Assembly (NCBI GenBank): GCA_023375785.1
Contig: SZWC01003570.1
Location: 60,405-99,987 of the forward strand
DNA length: 39,583 bases
Source: Penium margaritaceum
Lineage: Eukaryota > Streptophyta > Zygnematophyceae > Desmidiales > Peniaceae
Reading direction: 5' to 3'
The notes under the pieces are model-generated. The model was not told the DNA's origin. It did not search any database and worked only from the letters and a program-made list of their open reading frames with translations. Position 1 is the first letter of the stretch, and every line of letters starts with the position of its first letter. A program made the position numbers and the translations under genes. Below, piece by piece: positions 22,640 through 31,862 of this stretch.

Positions 22640-24470
22640 ATGAACTCATCTGACAAGGGGGAGGGGACAGGTGATCCCTCCTCCTCTTCTTCTGGGGTCC
22701 TGAGCCCACGTTTGCAGGCCATTGAGGACCTGCGGAGCCAGCAGGATGAGATGCGTCACCTACAACGGGAGCAGACAAATGCCATCCGCACGCTGACTGA
22801 GCTTCTGCGTGCCCAGTCCACGGTCCCACGGCAGGTCTCCGAGGGAGCTGCCGGCATCGCGGTCTCTACACAGCAGTCGGCTCAGGCACCCGTGACAGGA
22901 GGTAGACCTGACCCACTACCTCCTTACCTCCTGGATGATGATCCATTCATGCCAGGCATCACAGGCGACTCCCCGGATCATGAAATTCGAGTTCTTCAGG
23001 TTTGCCTCTGTCAACTATAGACGGGCACCAGATCTCCTCCGTTTCCTCCAATACGATCGTCACCCGATTATCCCCTTCCAGGAGTCTTCCCTGTCCCTCG
23101 TCCTCCTCGGCCTGCTGTTGCTCTCCCCACGGAGCGGCAACCCAAGAACTTTGAGACACCACCTCCACGGTACATCAGTGAGGTCGGCTTCGACTGCTGG
23201 GAGATCCTCTTTCAGGTTTGGGCTACTTCAGAGGGAGTATGGCCCTACTACCAAAGCTCGTATCAGCCTACACACCCAGCACAGGTGCTGACAGCAGCTA
23301 GGGCGATGCGCGGACTCCTCTATGCCATGCCACGCGAGACTGTCGTCGATTTCCGCCCCTTCCTTGGCGAGGCCGGCACAGGCACCGGCACCGATCCACG
23401 CGGAGGTTGGGATCTGGCCTTATCCCTGCTGGCCGCAGAGACGCATGCCACTCGTGTAGCACACATTCGTGCCTTCCACTCTCTCCTTCAGGGGCCTGTA
23501 GAGCCTAGAGCTGATTACTGGCGACACGCCATGCGCATCTACACGCGCCTTGGGACCTCAGGAGGCACACAGCTGTGGGCGCTCCGTACGATGATGCTCG
23601 GAGTTTTCCTTAAGTACACTGACATCTTCACACGGTATAGCGACTCTGTCCTCAGGCCCTTTTCAGCCACTCTGCAGCTTCTTCCCTGGGCGCATCAGCT
23701 CTTCCTCCAGGTGACTTCAGCCCGCGAGGCAGCTGTGGCCCATCAGGAGACTTCTCTTGCTGCAGTAGTCGTCGCATCACCACCATCTTCCCTCCTGCAG
23801 TCTCCTTCTTCATCCTCCATCACGTCCTCATCTTCCTCCTCCTCTTCCACCCCGCCCACACCCACTCAGACACAGGGTGTTGCAGCAGCAGCTCAGGGGA
23901 AGAAGAAGAAGGGGAAGCGTGGATCAGGTCAGCAGCAGTCCCAACAGCAATCGTCATCCAGTGGTAGCAGTGGACGTTCCGTTCACTGCTACAACTGTGG
24001 AGGCGCCCATCGCTACACCGTGTCCCAGCAGCCGCTTGACTGGGCGGGGATTACTCGTGGGCTCCAGGCTGCACACGCCCTCCGTTCCACGTCCAGCATG
24101 TCATCCTCACCATCCTCCGGACGCGTGGCGGCCACGACTGCAGCTGTTCCCGCTTCCTCACCGGCGAGTAGCAGTGATCCGAACCCACGCGACCGCACCA
24201 TCGCTGAGCTCCGATACCTTCTGGCGCTCCGCTTTCAGGGAGGTGCGAGTGTGTTGTCATCGTCGGGTGGTCCACAGACTGTCTGTCCGTCCGTTCCTGT
24301 GGGTCGTGACGACGCGTGTGGGGGAGCACAGTCAGCATGCGATGATGATGGGCCTGAATACACCGATTGGGTTCATGAGTCTCATCTTTGTGTCCTGCGT
24401 CATTCCTCCCCACTAATGGCTCAGCGTCCCTCTGATGCCGAGTGTTCCATTGCCCGTTGTACAGTGACGT
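22640..24470 (+). pseudogene. Younger copia gag (one frame, one internal stop)
   Basis: The ATG at 22640 starts MNSSDKGEGTGDPSSS. The frame runs unbroken in register into pol, with a single TAG at 23018-23020. Features in order are a predicted helical segment LQAIEDLRSQQDEMRHLQRE (about residues 26-45), a Pro-rich stretch after the stop, and the gag core (about 23150-23750) with PRYISEVGFDCWEI, HIRAFHSLLQG and YWRHAMRIYTRLG. A Ser-rich linker follows. A nucleocapsid segment comes last, with a basic GKKKKGKRG patch and CYNCGGAHRYTVS (24000). There the fourth ligand of the CCHC knuckle appears lost. Gag would form the cytoplasmic virus-like particle. The stop makes it a pseudogene unless read through. 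Confidence 0.85.
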
Positions 24471-26060
24471 CCACCAGTCGTGACTCCGGTGGCACTTGGA
24501 TCATCGATTCTGGTGCCACTCATCACATGACGTGTCGTCGTAGTGATTTTGTTGTTCTCGGTCCTGTCACGTCTGTCCGTTCCATCCGTACAAGCTGTGG
24601 TCAGTCCTTGCCAGTCCATGGTGTTACGGTTGCATGTTTTGACGGTCCGTCTGGCCCCTTGTACCTTTCCGACGTGTTGTTTGTGCCTGATCTTGAGCTC
24701 AACCTGCTTTCTGTGCGTGCCTGCACACTGATGGGTCTCTTTGTGGAGCATACAGTAGACTCAGTGACTATGACTGCTACTGACACTCGCAGTGTTGTCC
24801 TTTGTACCTAAGTCATTGATGATCTGTATCGTGTCTCTCGGACCTCCTTCCTTTGCTCTCCTTCCTCCTCCGGTTGGGTCTTTGTCACTGGTGTTCTGTC
24901 TCCGGAACACCAGCAGTTGCTTCATCACCGTCTGTGTCACGTGGGATCCGATACTGTTTTGGAGCTCATTCGGACACAGCCAGCTCTCGGTCTTGACGCG
25001 GCTTCTTTCGAGAAGCCACCCAAGACCAACTTTCTCTTTTGCGCTCAAGGGAAGATGCACCGATGCACCTACCCTGACTCTCATTCCCAAGCACTTCGGC
25101 CTCTCGAGCTAGTTCACTTAGACCTTCTCGGTCCTCTTCCGGTCGAGTCCCTATCTGATGGGGACCGGTATGTTCTGACTCTGACTGACGACTTTACCCG
25201 GATGCGGTGGGTCTACAGCTTGCGTCCGAAGAGCGACGCTGCCCTTGCGGTTTGCCTCTGGCAAGTGATGGCTGAGCGTCAGTCCCGTCACACGCTGCAT
25301 ACTTTCCGCTCGGATTGCGTCAGTGAGTTTCTTGGCGAGATGGACGGGTTCTTTGCTGAGCACGGGATTCTCCACCAGGTCTCCGCTCCTGCTACCCCTC
25401 AGTAGAACGGTGTTTCCAAGCGCTCGAACCGCACCATGGAGGATGCGGTTTGCGCTATGCGGTCTGAGTGCGGTCTCCCTGAGTCCTTTGTCTTTGAGGG
25501 TTTTGCCTACATGACTTGGGTCTGGAACCGCCTCCCGCACGGTCCGCTTCCGGACCATATTACACCGTATCAGCTCTGGTTTGGACACCGTGCTAACCTT
25601 TGTCTCGCTCGCTCCTAGGGATCTCTGGCCTCCGTGTGGTACACTGAGGANCCCTCAGTAGAACGGTGTTTCCAAGCGCTCGAACCGCACCATGGAGGAT
25701 GCGGTTTGCGCTATGCGGTCTGAGTGCGGTCTCCCTGAGTCCTTTGTCTTTGAGGGTTTTGCCTACATGACTTGGGTCTGGAACCGCCTCCCGCACGGTC
25801 CGCTTCCGGACCATATTACACCGTATCAGCTCTGGTTTGGACACCGTGCTAACCTTTGTCTCGCTCGCTCCTAGGGATCTCTGGCCTCCGTGTGGTACAC
25901 TGAGGACCAGCAGGGGTCCAAGGTCTCACCTCGGGGCCGCTTGTGTGCCTTCATAGGAATTTCTTCGCGGTCGAAGGCCTGGCGCTTCTGGGACCCTACT
26001 CGTCGTCGTGTCATTGAGTCACACAATGCGCTCTTTTTTTAGTCTCTCACCTACCGTGAC
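24471..26060 (+). pseudogene. Younger copia protease and integrase
   Basis: The same frame as gag continues. Protease: WIIDSGATHHMTCRRSDF at 24498-24550 has the catalytic DSGA; SDVLFVPDLELNLLSV ends the domain near 24720. A TAA interrupts at 24809. Integrase: zinc-binding part HHRLCHVG (24920), first catalytic Asp in ELVHLDLLGPLPVESLSDG (25110), second Asp in FRSDCVSEFLGEMDGFF (25310). The last motif reads NGVSKRSNRT where copia elements have NGVAER, so the catalytic Glu appears changed to Lys. TAG codons occur at 25403 (PQ-stop-NG, Gln expected) and 25616 (Trp likely). The 256-bp duplication around N 25651 breaks the register artificially. Removing one copy restores a single frame. Confidence 0.9.
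25396..25906. repeat. 256-bp direct duplication around a single N (probable assembly join)
   Basis: The segment from CCCTCAGTAGAACGG to ACACTGAGGA appears twice (about 25396-25650 and 25652-25906) with a single N between. The copies look identical, and collapsing them puts the integrase back in the same frame. This points to unmerged contig ends, as at 9754-10296. Confidence 0.85.
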
Positions 26061-26880
26061 TTGACTTCGATCACGACACTCTCCGCCACACATGTTCCTA
26101 CCTGTGAGGGTTCTTGGTGGATGGGGGAGACTTTTACGCCAGCGAGCACCTCTCACCAGGCTGATGTGTCCGTTCGAGCCCCCCTCACCTCTCGGTCTCC
26201 GGCCCTTGATGACCCGATGATCATTGCCGTTGGTCCAGAGACCTTGCCCGTACTACCTGTTTCACGCCCCACAGGTGCCCCTGCTTCTGTTCCCGCGCCT
26301 ACTTCTGCACTTGTACCTGCGTGTGCTGGCACTCCTGTATCTGTGTCTGGTCCAGTCTCGCCTACTCCCATATCTGCTCCTGCTGGCACTCCTGCCTTTG
26401 TGTCAGTTCCAGTCTTGCCTGTTCCTGCTGTCACACCCAGCCCTGTGTCCCCCACACACGCATCTCCCCACACAGCATCACCTGCCTTGCCTCCGTCCCC
26501 ACCAGCTGTGGTCGTGCCTATCCCTGAGCCTGAGGTGCGCCCCTCGAGCTCCGGTTACTCCCGTGAGCCCGGTGGCCGTCTTGGACCACTGGATTCCGGA
26601 GCTCAGCGAGTGTCAGGCCCCGCACCCAGGCGCCCCTCTCGCAGCATCGCGAGTGGTGACCCCGGCACAAAGGCCCTAGGCTTGAGTGTCGGTACTGAGC
26701 TTACAAAGGTACATCCAGCATGCCCCATAGGACACGATCTCGTCACTCGCGAGTTCCATGTCGCTTGTGATGCAGCACCTGATCTTGTGGTCGTTAGGCC
26801 TAGCACTGAGGCGTGTGCCCTTGCCAAGCAGAGCTCTCTGTCTATGGCGCCCGACCCAGGCACCCTGAGGGAAGCTCTCT
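26061..26880 (+). pseudogene. Pro/Ser/Val-rich linker between copia integrase and RT
   Basis: An open stretch of 275 codons in the pol frame is rich in Pro, Val, Ser, Thr and Ala (for example VPAPTSALVPACAGTPVSV). It has a short-period repeat of the type V/A-P-V/S. Such low-complexity linkers are common between integrase and RT in copia Pol. It ends at a TAG (26886). I see no separate domain. Confidence 0.8.
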
Positions 26881-28379
26881 CATCATAGGATGTTGACGCT
26901 TGGGACGCTGCCTATGAGGATGAGCTTTGTGCTATCCGAGAGCATAGAGTCTACGAGCTTGTCGACCTTCCGCCTGGGAGGAAGGTTATTTAGGTCAAGT
27001 GGGTCTTTCGCAAGAAAGTGAAGCCGGATGGCTCACTGGAATACTAGAAGGCCCGCTTGGTCGTCAAGGGGTACTCTCAAATTGAGGGCGTCGATTACAC
27101 TGACACCTTTTCCACTGTCGGCCGCATGACCTCAGCTTGAGCTCTGTTCAGTGTAGTGGCTGAGCATGACTGGAAACTACACCAGATGGACGTGAACAAT
27201 GCGTTCCTCCATGGCTCTCTGGATGAGGAGATTTACGTGGCTCAGCCACCAGGCTTTGAGGACCATGATAAGGTCTGGCGTTTGCGCAAGTCCTTGTACA
27301 GTCTCAAGCAGTCTCCGCGGTGTTGGAACCAGGAGATCACCGGCACTTTGACTCGTGCGGGATATGTACAGAGCGAGGCAGATCCCTCTCTCTTCATCCT
27401 ACCGACACCCGAGCGGTTCACAGCCATCCTGGTCTATGTCAATGACCTTCTAATCGCGTCTCCGTCCCTGGAGGCCATGAAGGAGGCCAAGGCTGTTCTG
27501 CAGACTGCCTACAGGATGAAGGACCTCGGTCCTGCATCGGTGTTTCTTGGTATGGAGATCGTGTGAGATTGCGGGCGTCGGACACTGTTGCTGCATTAGG
27601 CCCGATACGCACGAGTCGTGGGGGAGCGTTTCAGTGACCTTCTTGGTGTAGTACCCACCGCTTCCACACCTCTTACACAGCTGGGGGAGACAGTGGACGT
27701 GACCTTGTACCTCCTTCTCATCGGATCTCTGATGTACCTGGCCACTACCACATGTCCTGACATCGCTTTCGCTGTCAACCTCCTCGCTTAGTTCTCGCAG
27801 GCTCCACGTGCCAGAGCCCTTCACGCGGCTGTGTGAGTGGTACGGTACGTGGTCTCCACGCCGTACCTCGGACTCTGCTTTCGTCGACAGTGTTCGATGG
27901 TCCTTGACGGCAACACTGACAGCGACTGGGCCTGGAGCCCAGATGGACGCAGCCGTACTGGCTACGTGTTCCTGCTCGGCGGTACCGCTCTATCTTGGTG
28001 TAGTGGGAAGCATGGCTGCATCACACGTAGCTCGTCGGAGGTAGAGTACGTTGCTTTGGGCACAGGGGTTGCTGAGGCGGTATGGCTGCAACGCTTGTTT
28101 CTTCAGCTTAGTCAGTCAGTACCCTTCATTGTGCTTTGTTGCGACAACCAGAGTGCTCTCGCCATTGCGGAGAACTCCGGTGTCTTTCACGCTTGCACGA
28201 AGCACATTGCGGTTCAGCATCACTTTGTGCGTGATCTGGTGGAGCGACACTTGATCTCCATCATGTGGGTTGGCACTGACATGCAGCGTGCTGATTTCTT
28301 GACGAAGGCACTAGCTCGTGGAAAGTTCCTGGTGGCTATTCGTTCTGTTGGGCTTCGCCCCATGCCTGAGAGTGGTTGA
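26880..28379 (+). pseudogene. Younger copia reverse transcriptase and RNase H
   Basis: This is the same frame as the linker, ending at the natural TGA 28377-28379. RT motifs: VKWVFRKKVKPDGSLE, KARLVVKGYSQIEGVDYTDTF, DVNNAFLHGSLDEEIY and LYSLKQSPRCWNQEI. The polymerase motif reads YVNDLLIAS, where copia RT has YVDD, so a catalytic Asp is changed to Asn. RNase H: SDWAWSPDGRSRTGYVFLLG, SSSEVEYVALGTGVAEAVWL and TKHIAVQHHFVRD near the end. Stops fall at 26886, 26991, 27045, 27138, 27564, 27597, 27789 and 27834. Several clearly replace Gln (LLA-stop-FSQAP, LH-stop-ARYAR) or Arg (TS-stop-ALFS, AAV-stop-VVRYV). No frameshift is needed. Confidence 0.9.
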
Positions 28380-28473
28380 GTGTGGGATGTGTGTCTGTGT
28401 CCCATCTGTTTTTACACTCACTTCTGTACTTGTCCCAGTGCTGCACGTGTATGGACATGCGTACCATCGGGTC

Positions 28474-28482
28474 ATGGGGGAG
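28474..28482 (+). other. Polypurine tract of the younger copia
   Basis: ATGGGGGAG abuts the 3' LTR (TGTTGTGA). It is the expected plus-strand primer and fixes the LTR boundary. Confidence 0.8.
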
Positions 28483-29118
28483 TGTTGTGATTTGTGACGT
28501 TCTTGTACAGTCTACTGTGACCACTCGGCCGTGTCCATACTTATGTAGATCCCTGAGGCGCGCCCAGGTGACACCGGTGGGACGACTGGCGGCGGACTAC
28601 CAGCTTGGAGCTGGCCGACTACCGTTCCAGAGCCCCGGACACTGCCGGGACTTCCTGCTGTTTTTTCTACAGCTTGCAGGAGTTTTTCGGCGGACTGGCC
28701 ATGAGCCCGATTCGCATGTTTTTGCATTGCGTGTCCACCGTCTGATGATGGATACATACATGTGACCAATTGTAGCGTCCGTCTTGTGATCCTGCACATC
28801 TAGGTTCAGACGGCGTAGCATTGTGACATGTGTGCTGAAAGTTATGGCCAAAACAGTGGTTTTGGGCCGGATTTAGGACAGCTCTTGGACTGCCGTGTGC
28901 GACACCCGCTGTGCACCGCGGCAGGTATTTATGCCATGGACCTATCATTTGTCATTTCCCTCTAAAAATGCTATTGAAGCATTCAGACACTTCGCCTTGT
29001 GTCCCCTAGCCAAACGCTTGCCGTTGCGTGCACAACTTGCGACTGTCGTCACCGTCTGATCAGGCACTGACGCATGGTCAACGGGAGTGTTGCTAGGAAG
29101 CTTCCTTGCATCTTGTCA
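28483..29118 (+). repeat. 3' LTR of the younger copia
   Basis: It is 636 bp, TGTTGTGATT...CTTGTCA, the same length as the 5' LTR with scattered substitutions. It is followed by the target duplication GGACA at 29119-29123. Confidence 0.95.
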
Positions 29119-29123
29119 GGACA

Positions 29124-29443
29124 CACGACCTGGGAGGATTCTTGCATCGTGCAGTAGTAAAAGACGAGTCCAACTCATGGTTAGGGGGTCGTCGAGCAAT
29201 GGAGGCTGCAGTGTGTCGATGATGCGGCTACGGTGGACACTGGTGATGTGGCGGTAGTACAAAATGTGCAGGGAAGACGACTGCCTCAGCGGCAGCTGCC
29301 ACTTTGGCAGTTGCAGCAACACAAGCAGTGGCAAATACACCATTGGTGGATGTGGATGTGGGCATAGGTGTAGGAGCAACTAAATGTAGAATAGGCCCAT
29401 AATGGGTCCATGGATTGCATGTGGTGAGGGGATTTTTTGCACA
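29124..29443 (-). other. Continuation of the old copia leader beyond the younger insertion
   Basis: This is old-element sequence between the primer-binding site and the insertion point of the younger copia. Minus-strand frames are Ala/Thr- or Leu/Pro-rich and unidentified. They are considered with the frame at 19860-20302. Confidence 0.4.
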
Positions 29444-29455
29444 GCTTCGATACCA
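29444..29455 (-). other. Primer-binding site of the old copia
   Basis: The minus strand reads TGGTATCGAAGC directly after the 5' LTR, matching TGGTATCAGAGC (initiator-Met tRNA) at 10 of 12 positions. It fixes orientation and the inner LTR boundary. Confidence 0.8.
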
Positions 29456-30109
29456 ACAGTTGGTCTTGAATGTGCTAGCTAGGAGTGTGGGGGAAGTGAG
29501 AATGTGTGGGGAGATCCCCATGAGACACACATGCCATGGATGTGGAATTTTGACTTAGAACCAAGAGAAGAGTCTGGGAGGTGGAGGGAGCATCTAAGGA
29601 CCAATAAGCGTGCACCTCGTTTGTACATTACACAAAGCGAGGCCACACCGCCACTCAAGGGTCGAGCCCGACCTCTCGCTCTTAACGGACGATGGCTACT
29701 CCCAAGGGCACACCTAACGGCTGACACGGTGGCCCCTTAGAAGCAAAGATGGAAACATGGAGACAGCTCAGCCAACGGCTAACCTCGGAAAACATGGCAG
29801 CTCCTCAAAGCAATGATGCAAACATGGAGACAGATGAAGGAATCCTAAAGTGTCCGAGGTCAAGCCTCCTCCACATCCAAAGAGGATAGTCAAGGGACAA
29901 AATGGGAGATCATCAAGTTATCCCAGGTCACATTCTGGAAGAGCGCAGTAGCAACCTGGATAAATCGGCACCTAAGACAAGCTCCGGTCTTGAGGGATAA
30001 GTCTCCACGTGTAGCCATATCACTCAGTCCCTTGTACATGTAGGCATGTGGGGAATGACAAAAAGGCATACCAGATATGAGAGGCCATGAACTGAACATA
30101 ACATTAACA
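29456..30109 (-). repeat. 5' LTR of the old copia
   Basis: It is homologous to 13742-14334. Shared blocks include TTGGTCTTGAATG, GCTAGCTAGGAGTGTG, GCCACACCGCCACT and GATAAGTCTCCACGTG. It ends ATTAACA, followed by the duplication CGACC. It is about 60 bp longer than the other LTR because of insertions around 29740-29830. Confidence 0.85.
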
Positions 30110-30114
30110 CGACC

Positions 30115-30513
30115 ATTGTGGATGACATTACAATGAAATCACACAACACGACACATGATGATATGAATAGTTTTTGACAAAAAAATCAATGTGTCTGCTT
30201 GGTGCTCAGTTCATCAATGAACCAAAAGACTTATTGATTACATGAACCTATCTTAAAATCACCATGATCTCACTACTAGAGTGGAGAAATCTTAATTGAC
30301 TAAGCCAACATGAAACAAGTCACTCTCCGAGGAAAATACTATAGCCCAACTGCTCAATCCATGATGGTGTATCTCAACCAACTCAAGACAGTTACAAATT
30401 AACGACTTCAATGAAGACCCAAGTATAGCCATCACAAAGCGTGGATGTTGACCTTCCTTCACAACGATCCATAGGGGCTGTCGAGAGTGAATTAGGGAAG
30501 TCGAATTGAAATT
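30115..30513. other. Spacer between old copia and the mini-retroelement
   Basis: This is about 400 bp of AT-rich sequence with no gene or repeat I can recognise on either strand. It ends with AAATT (30509-30513), the probable left target duplication of the mini-element. Confidence 0.5.
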
Positions 30514-30598
30514 TGTAGCGAGGGCCATCCTTTCCACATGGCTTAAACAGGTCCTTGGCTTGCGAGCGGTTTGAAGACATGGGTTGAGGGTCAAGGAC
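30514..30598 (+). repeat. 5' part of the mini-element's 5' LTR
   Basis: It starts TGTAGCGAGGGCC and aligns with TGTCGCTCTGGCC at 39228. It breaks off at AGGAC (30594-30598), the target site of the chromovirus, and resumes after 39099. Confidence 0.8.
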
Positions 30599-31275
30599 TG
30601 TAACGGGTTGAATCTCCAGCTCCTGCTCTGAAGTCGTCGTCAGAGTTTGCAGAATGACGTTCTTAGTCCGCGTCAGGGATTAACCCCCTTCGCAGGACTG
30701 AGGGGCAATCGTCATCAACGACCCAGAGCAGGGAGACTCGAACATTTCGAGTCTCCGGAGGCCCATTTCCGTTTTTAACCAAATCCCTGGTTTTGAGACC
30801 CAAACCGGGGGTTTTTACCTCGAACTCGTGTGTTCGCATGAGTTATGTTGTTTATTTTATCTCGAAGTTTGTCGCGAACGAACTTCGACTTACGTTTTAC
30901 CGTTCTGGCACGAAATCGTCGCGTGCGAGGCACGTTGGCGATTTCGTGCCAGCTCTCTCGACCTCACCCTCGCTCCCCCTATCCATCGTCCTCGCTTGCT
31001 TTTTTTGCAAGGAGGACAAGGGGGGGCAAGGGCACGAGGCCATGAGGCCTCGCCCTTGAGGCCCTCGTGGCCTCTCCTCCGCCGATCGGGCTGAGGCTGC
31101 GATCGGCGGCTGGCGGCTGGCCGGCCGGTGGACGGCCGGTCGCTTGGCCGTCAGCGAGCTAGTCGGCGGCCAGCAAAGTGCTGGCCGCCGGCCAGCCCTC
31201 GCTGACGCGAGGGGTGGTGCACAACCACCCCTCGCTTCAACGAGGAGGGAGGGCCGAACCAACCCTCCCGCTACA
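30599..31275 (-). repeat. 3' LTR of the second chromovirus
   Basis: It is 677 bp and starts TGTAACGGG and ends CCCGCTACA on the plus strand. It contains three strong inverted repeats: 30732-30756 (11-bp arms GGAGACTCGAA), 30862-30888 (11-bp arms, one mismatch) and 31207-31235 (12-bp arms GCGAGGGGTGGT). It is preceded by target duplication AGGAC. Confidence 0.95.
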
Positions 31276-31291
31276 TTCCTCCCCACTTTTT
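31276..31291 (-). other. Polypurine tract of the second chromovirus
   Basis: The minus strand reads AAAAAGTGGGGAGGAA directly before the 3' LTR start TGTAGCGGG. It is nearly identical to the tract of the old copy at 4452-4467. Confidence 0.9.
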
Positions 31292-31621
31292 ATGAACTGT
31301 CCCGGTTCATGAACAACAAGTAGGATTGTCAGTCAGTGAGTCATCAACATTGTGAAAGAATGTTAATCATTTCAATCACCAGCTAGACATGAACACGTGC
31401 ATGGTACTTAGACGTAAGCTGCAGCTTGTAGGTCAGTAGGGCTAGCGGCCTCCCTCCTTTAGGTTGGAGCGTCCGCGCGACAACCATGTTGGGCGTCCCC
31501 AACCTCCTATGGTCGCTGTCCATGAATGCTGCCCTGTGGGAATATTGTTCACTTTTTCAACGTTCAGGTGGTACCTCCTGCCACGCGTCGATCTGTGCGA
31601 GCTGCAAGCTCGCTCCAGTAC

Positions 31622-31776
31622 TCGATGACCACCCCTGTGGGCAACCGAGATCTGGGCTCCCATGAATTATGTTCAGGTCCACAACCGACCCAATGAACGA
31701 GGTACTCCCTAACAATGCGCGACCGAAGAGTACGCTCTCGGTGCTAGAGTAGGCGAAGGACCTCGTATTGGCCGTT
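31622..31776 (-). pseudogene. Chromodomain at the C-terminus of chromovirus Pol
   Basis: A minus-strand frame from 31776 reads NGQYEVLRLL, a TAG (31744-31746), then HRERTLRSRIVREYLVHWVG and CGPEHNSWEPRSRL, ending GVVIEYW. This is the canonical chromodomain layout: the aromatic-cage positions Tyr (QYEVL), Trp (VHWVG) and Trp (NSWEP) are all present. Chromodomains on integrases direct insertion to heterochromatin with methylated histone H3. The domain is in a different frame from the integrase core, so at least one frameshift lies between about 31860 and 31776. The TAG stands where Gln (CAG) is likely. Confidence 0.85.
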
Positions 31777-31862
31777 GGTAGCAAGGAGTGTTGGCGGTGG
31801 CTAAACGGTTCCGTCTGCTGTGTATGGAGCCAGCAGGCTCACATGAAACACGTCATGTATTT

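Larger units (their letters stand above)
20303..29118 (+). mobile_element. Younger Ty1/copia retrotransposon nested in the old copia
   Basis: Two directly repeated 636-bp LTRs (20303-20938 and 28483-29118), each TGTTGTGATT...CTTGTCA, are flanked by a perfect 5-bp duplication GGACA (20298-20302 and 29119-29123). An initiator-Met-like primer-binding site (TGGTATTGGAGC) follows the 5' LTR. The purine tract ATGGGGGAG precedes the 3' LTR. Domain order gag, protease, integrase, RT, RNase H identifies Ty1/copia. The LTRs have the same length but differ at a number of sites, so it is not a very recent insertion. It has an unusually long 1.7 kb leader with a CAG-rich tract and an inverted LTR-like copy. 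Stop codons and lost catalytic residues make it non-autonomous. Confidence 0.95.
13742..30109 (-). mobile_element. Old Ty1/copia retrotransposon, split by a younger copia
   Basis: The two LTR copies (13742-14334 and 29456-30109) are in direct orientation and flanked by a perfect 5-bp duplication CGACC (13737-13741 and 30110-30114). On the minus strand each LTR starts TGTTAAT. A primer-binding site (TGGTATCGAAGC) follows the upper LTR and a purine run (ATAGGAGAG) precedes the lower one. Gag, protease, integrase, RT and RNase H remnants run on the minus strand from 19706 down to 14480. The 8.8 kb younger copia (20303-29118) lies in its 5' leader. Without that insertion the element is about 7.5 kb, large for copia. 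All coding regions carry many stops. Confidence 0.85.

Noticed and set aside
22640..28379. Reassigned genetic code (TAG read as Gln)
   Set aside because: TGA and TAA are also found in frame. At least one TAG probably replaces Trp (25616), and the chromovirus has another at a Trp site (34706). The LRR gene uses ordinary codons. Decay explains all of them.
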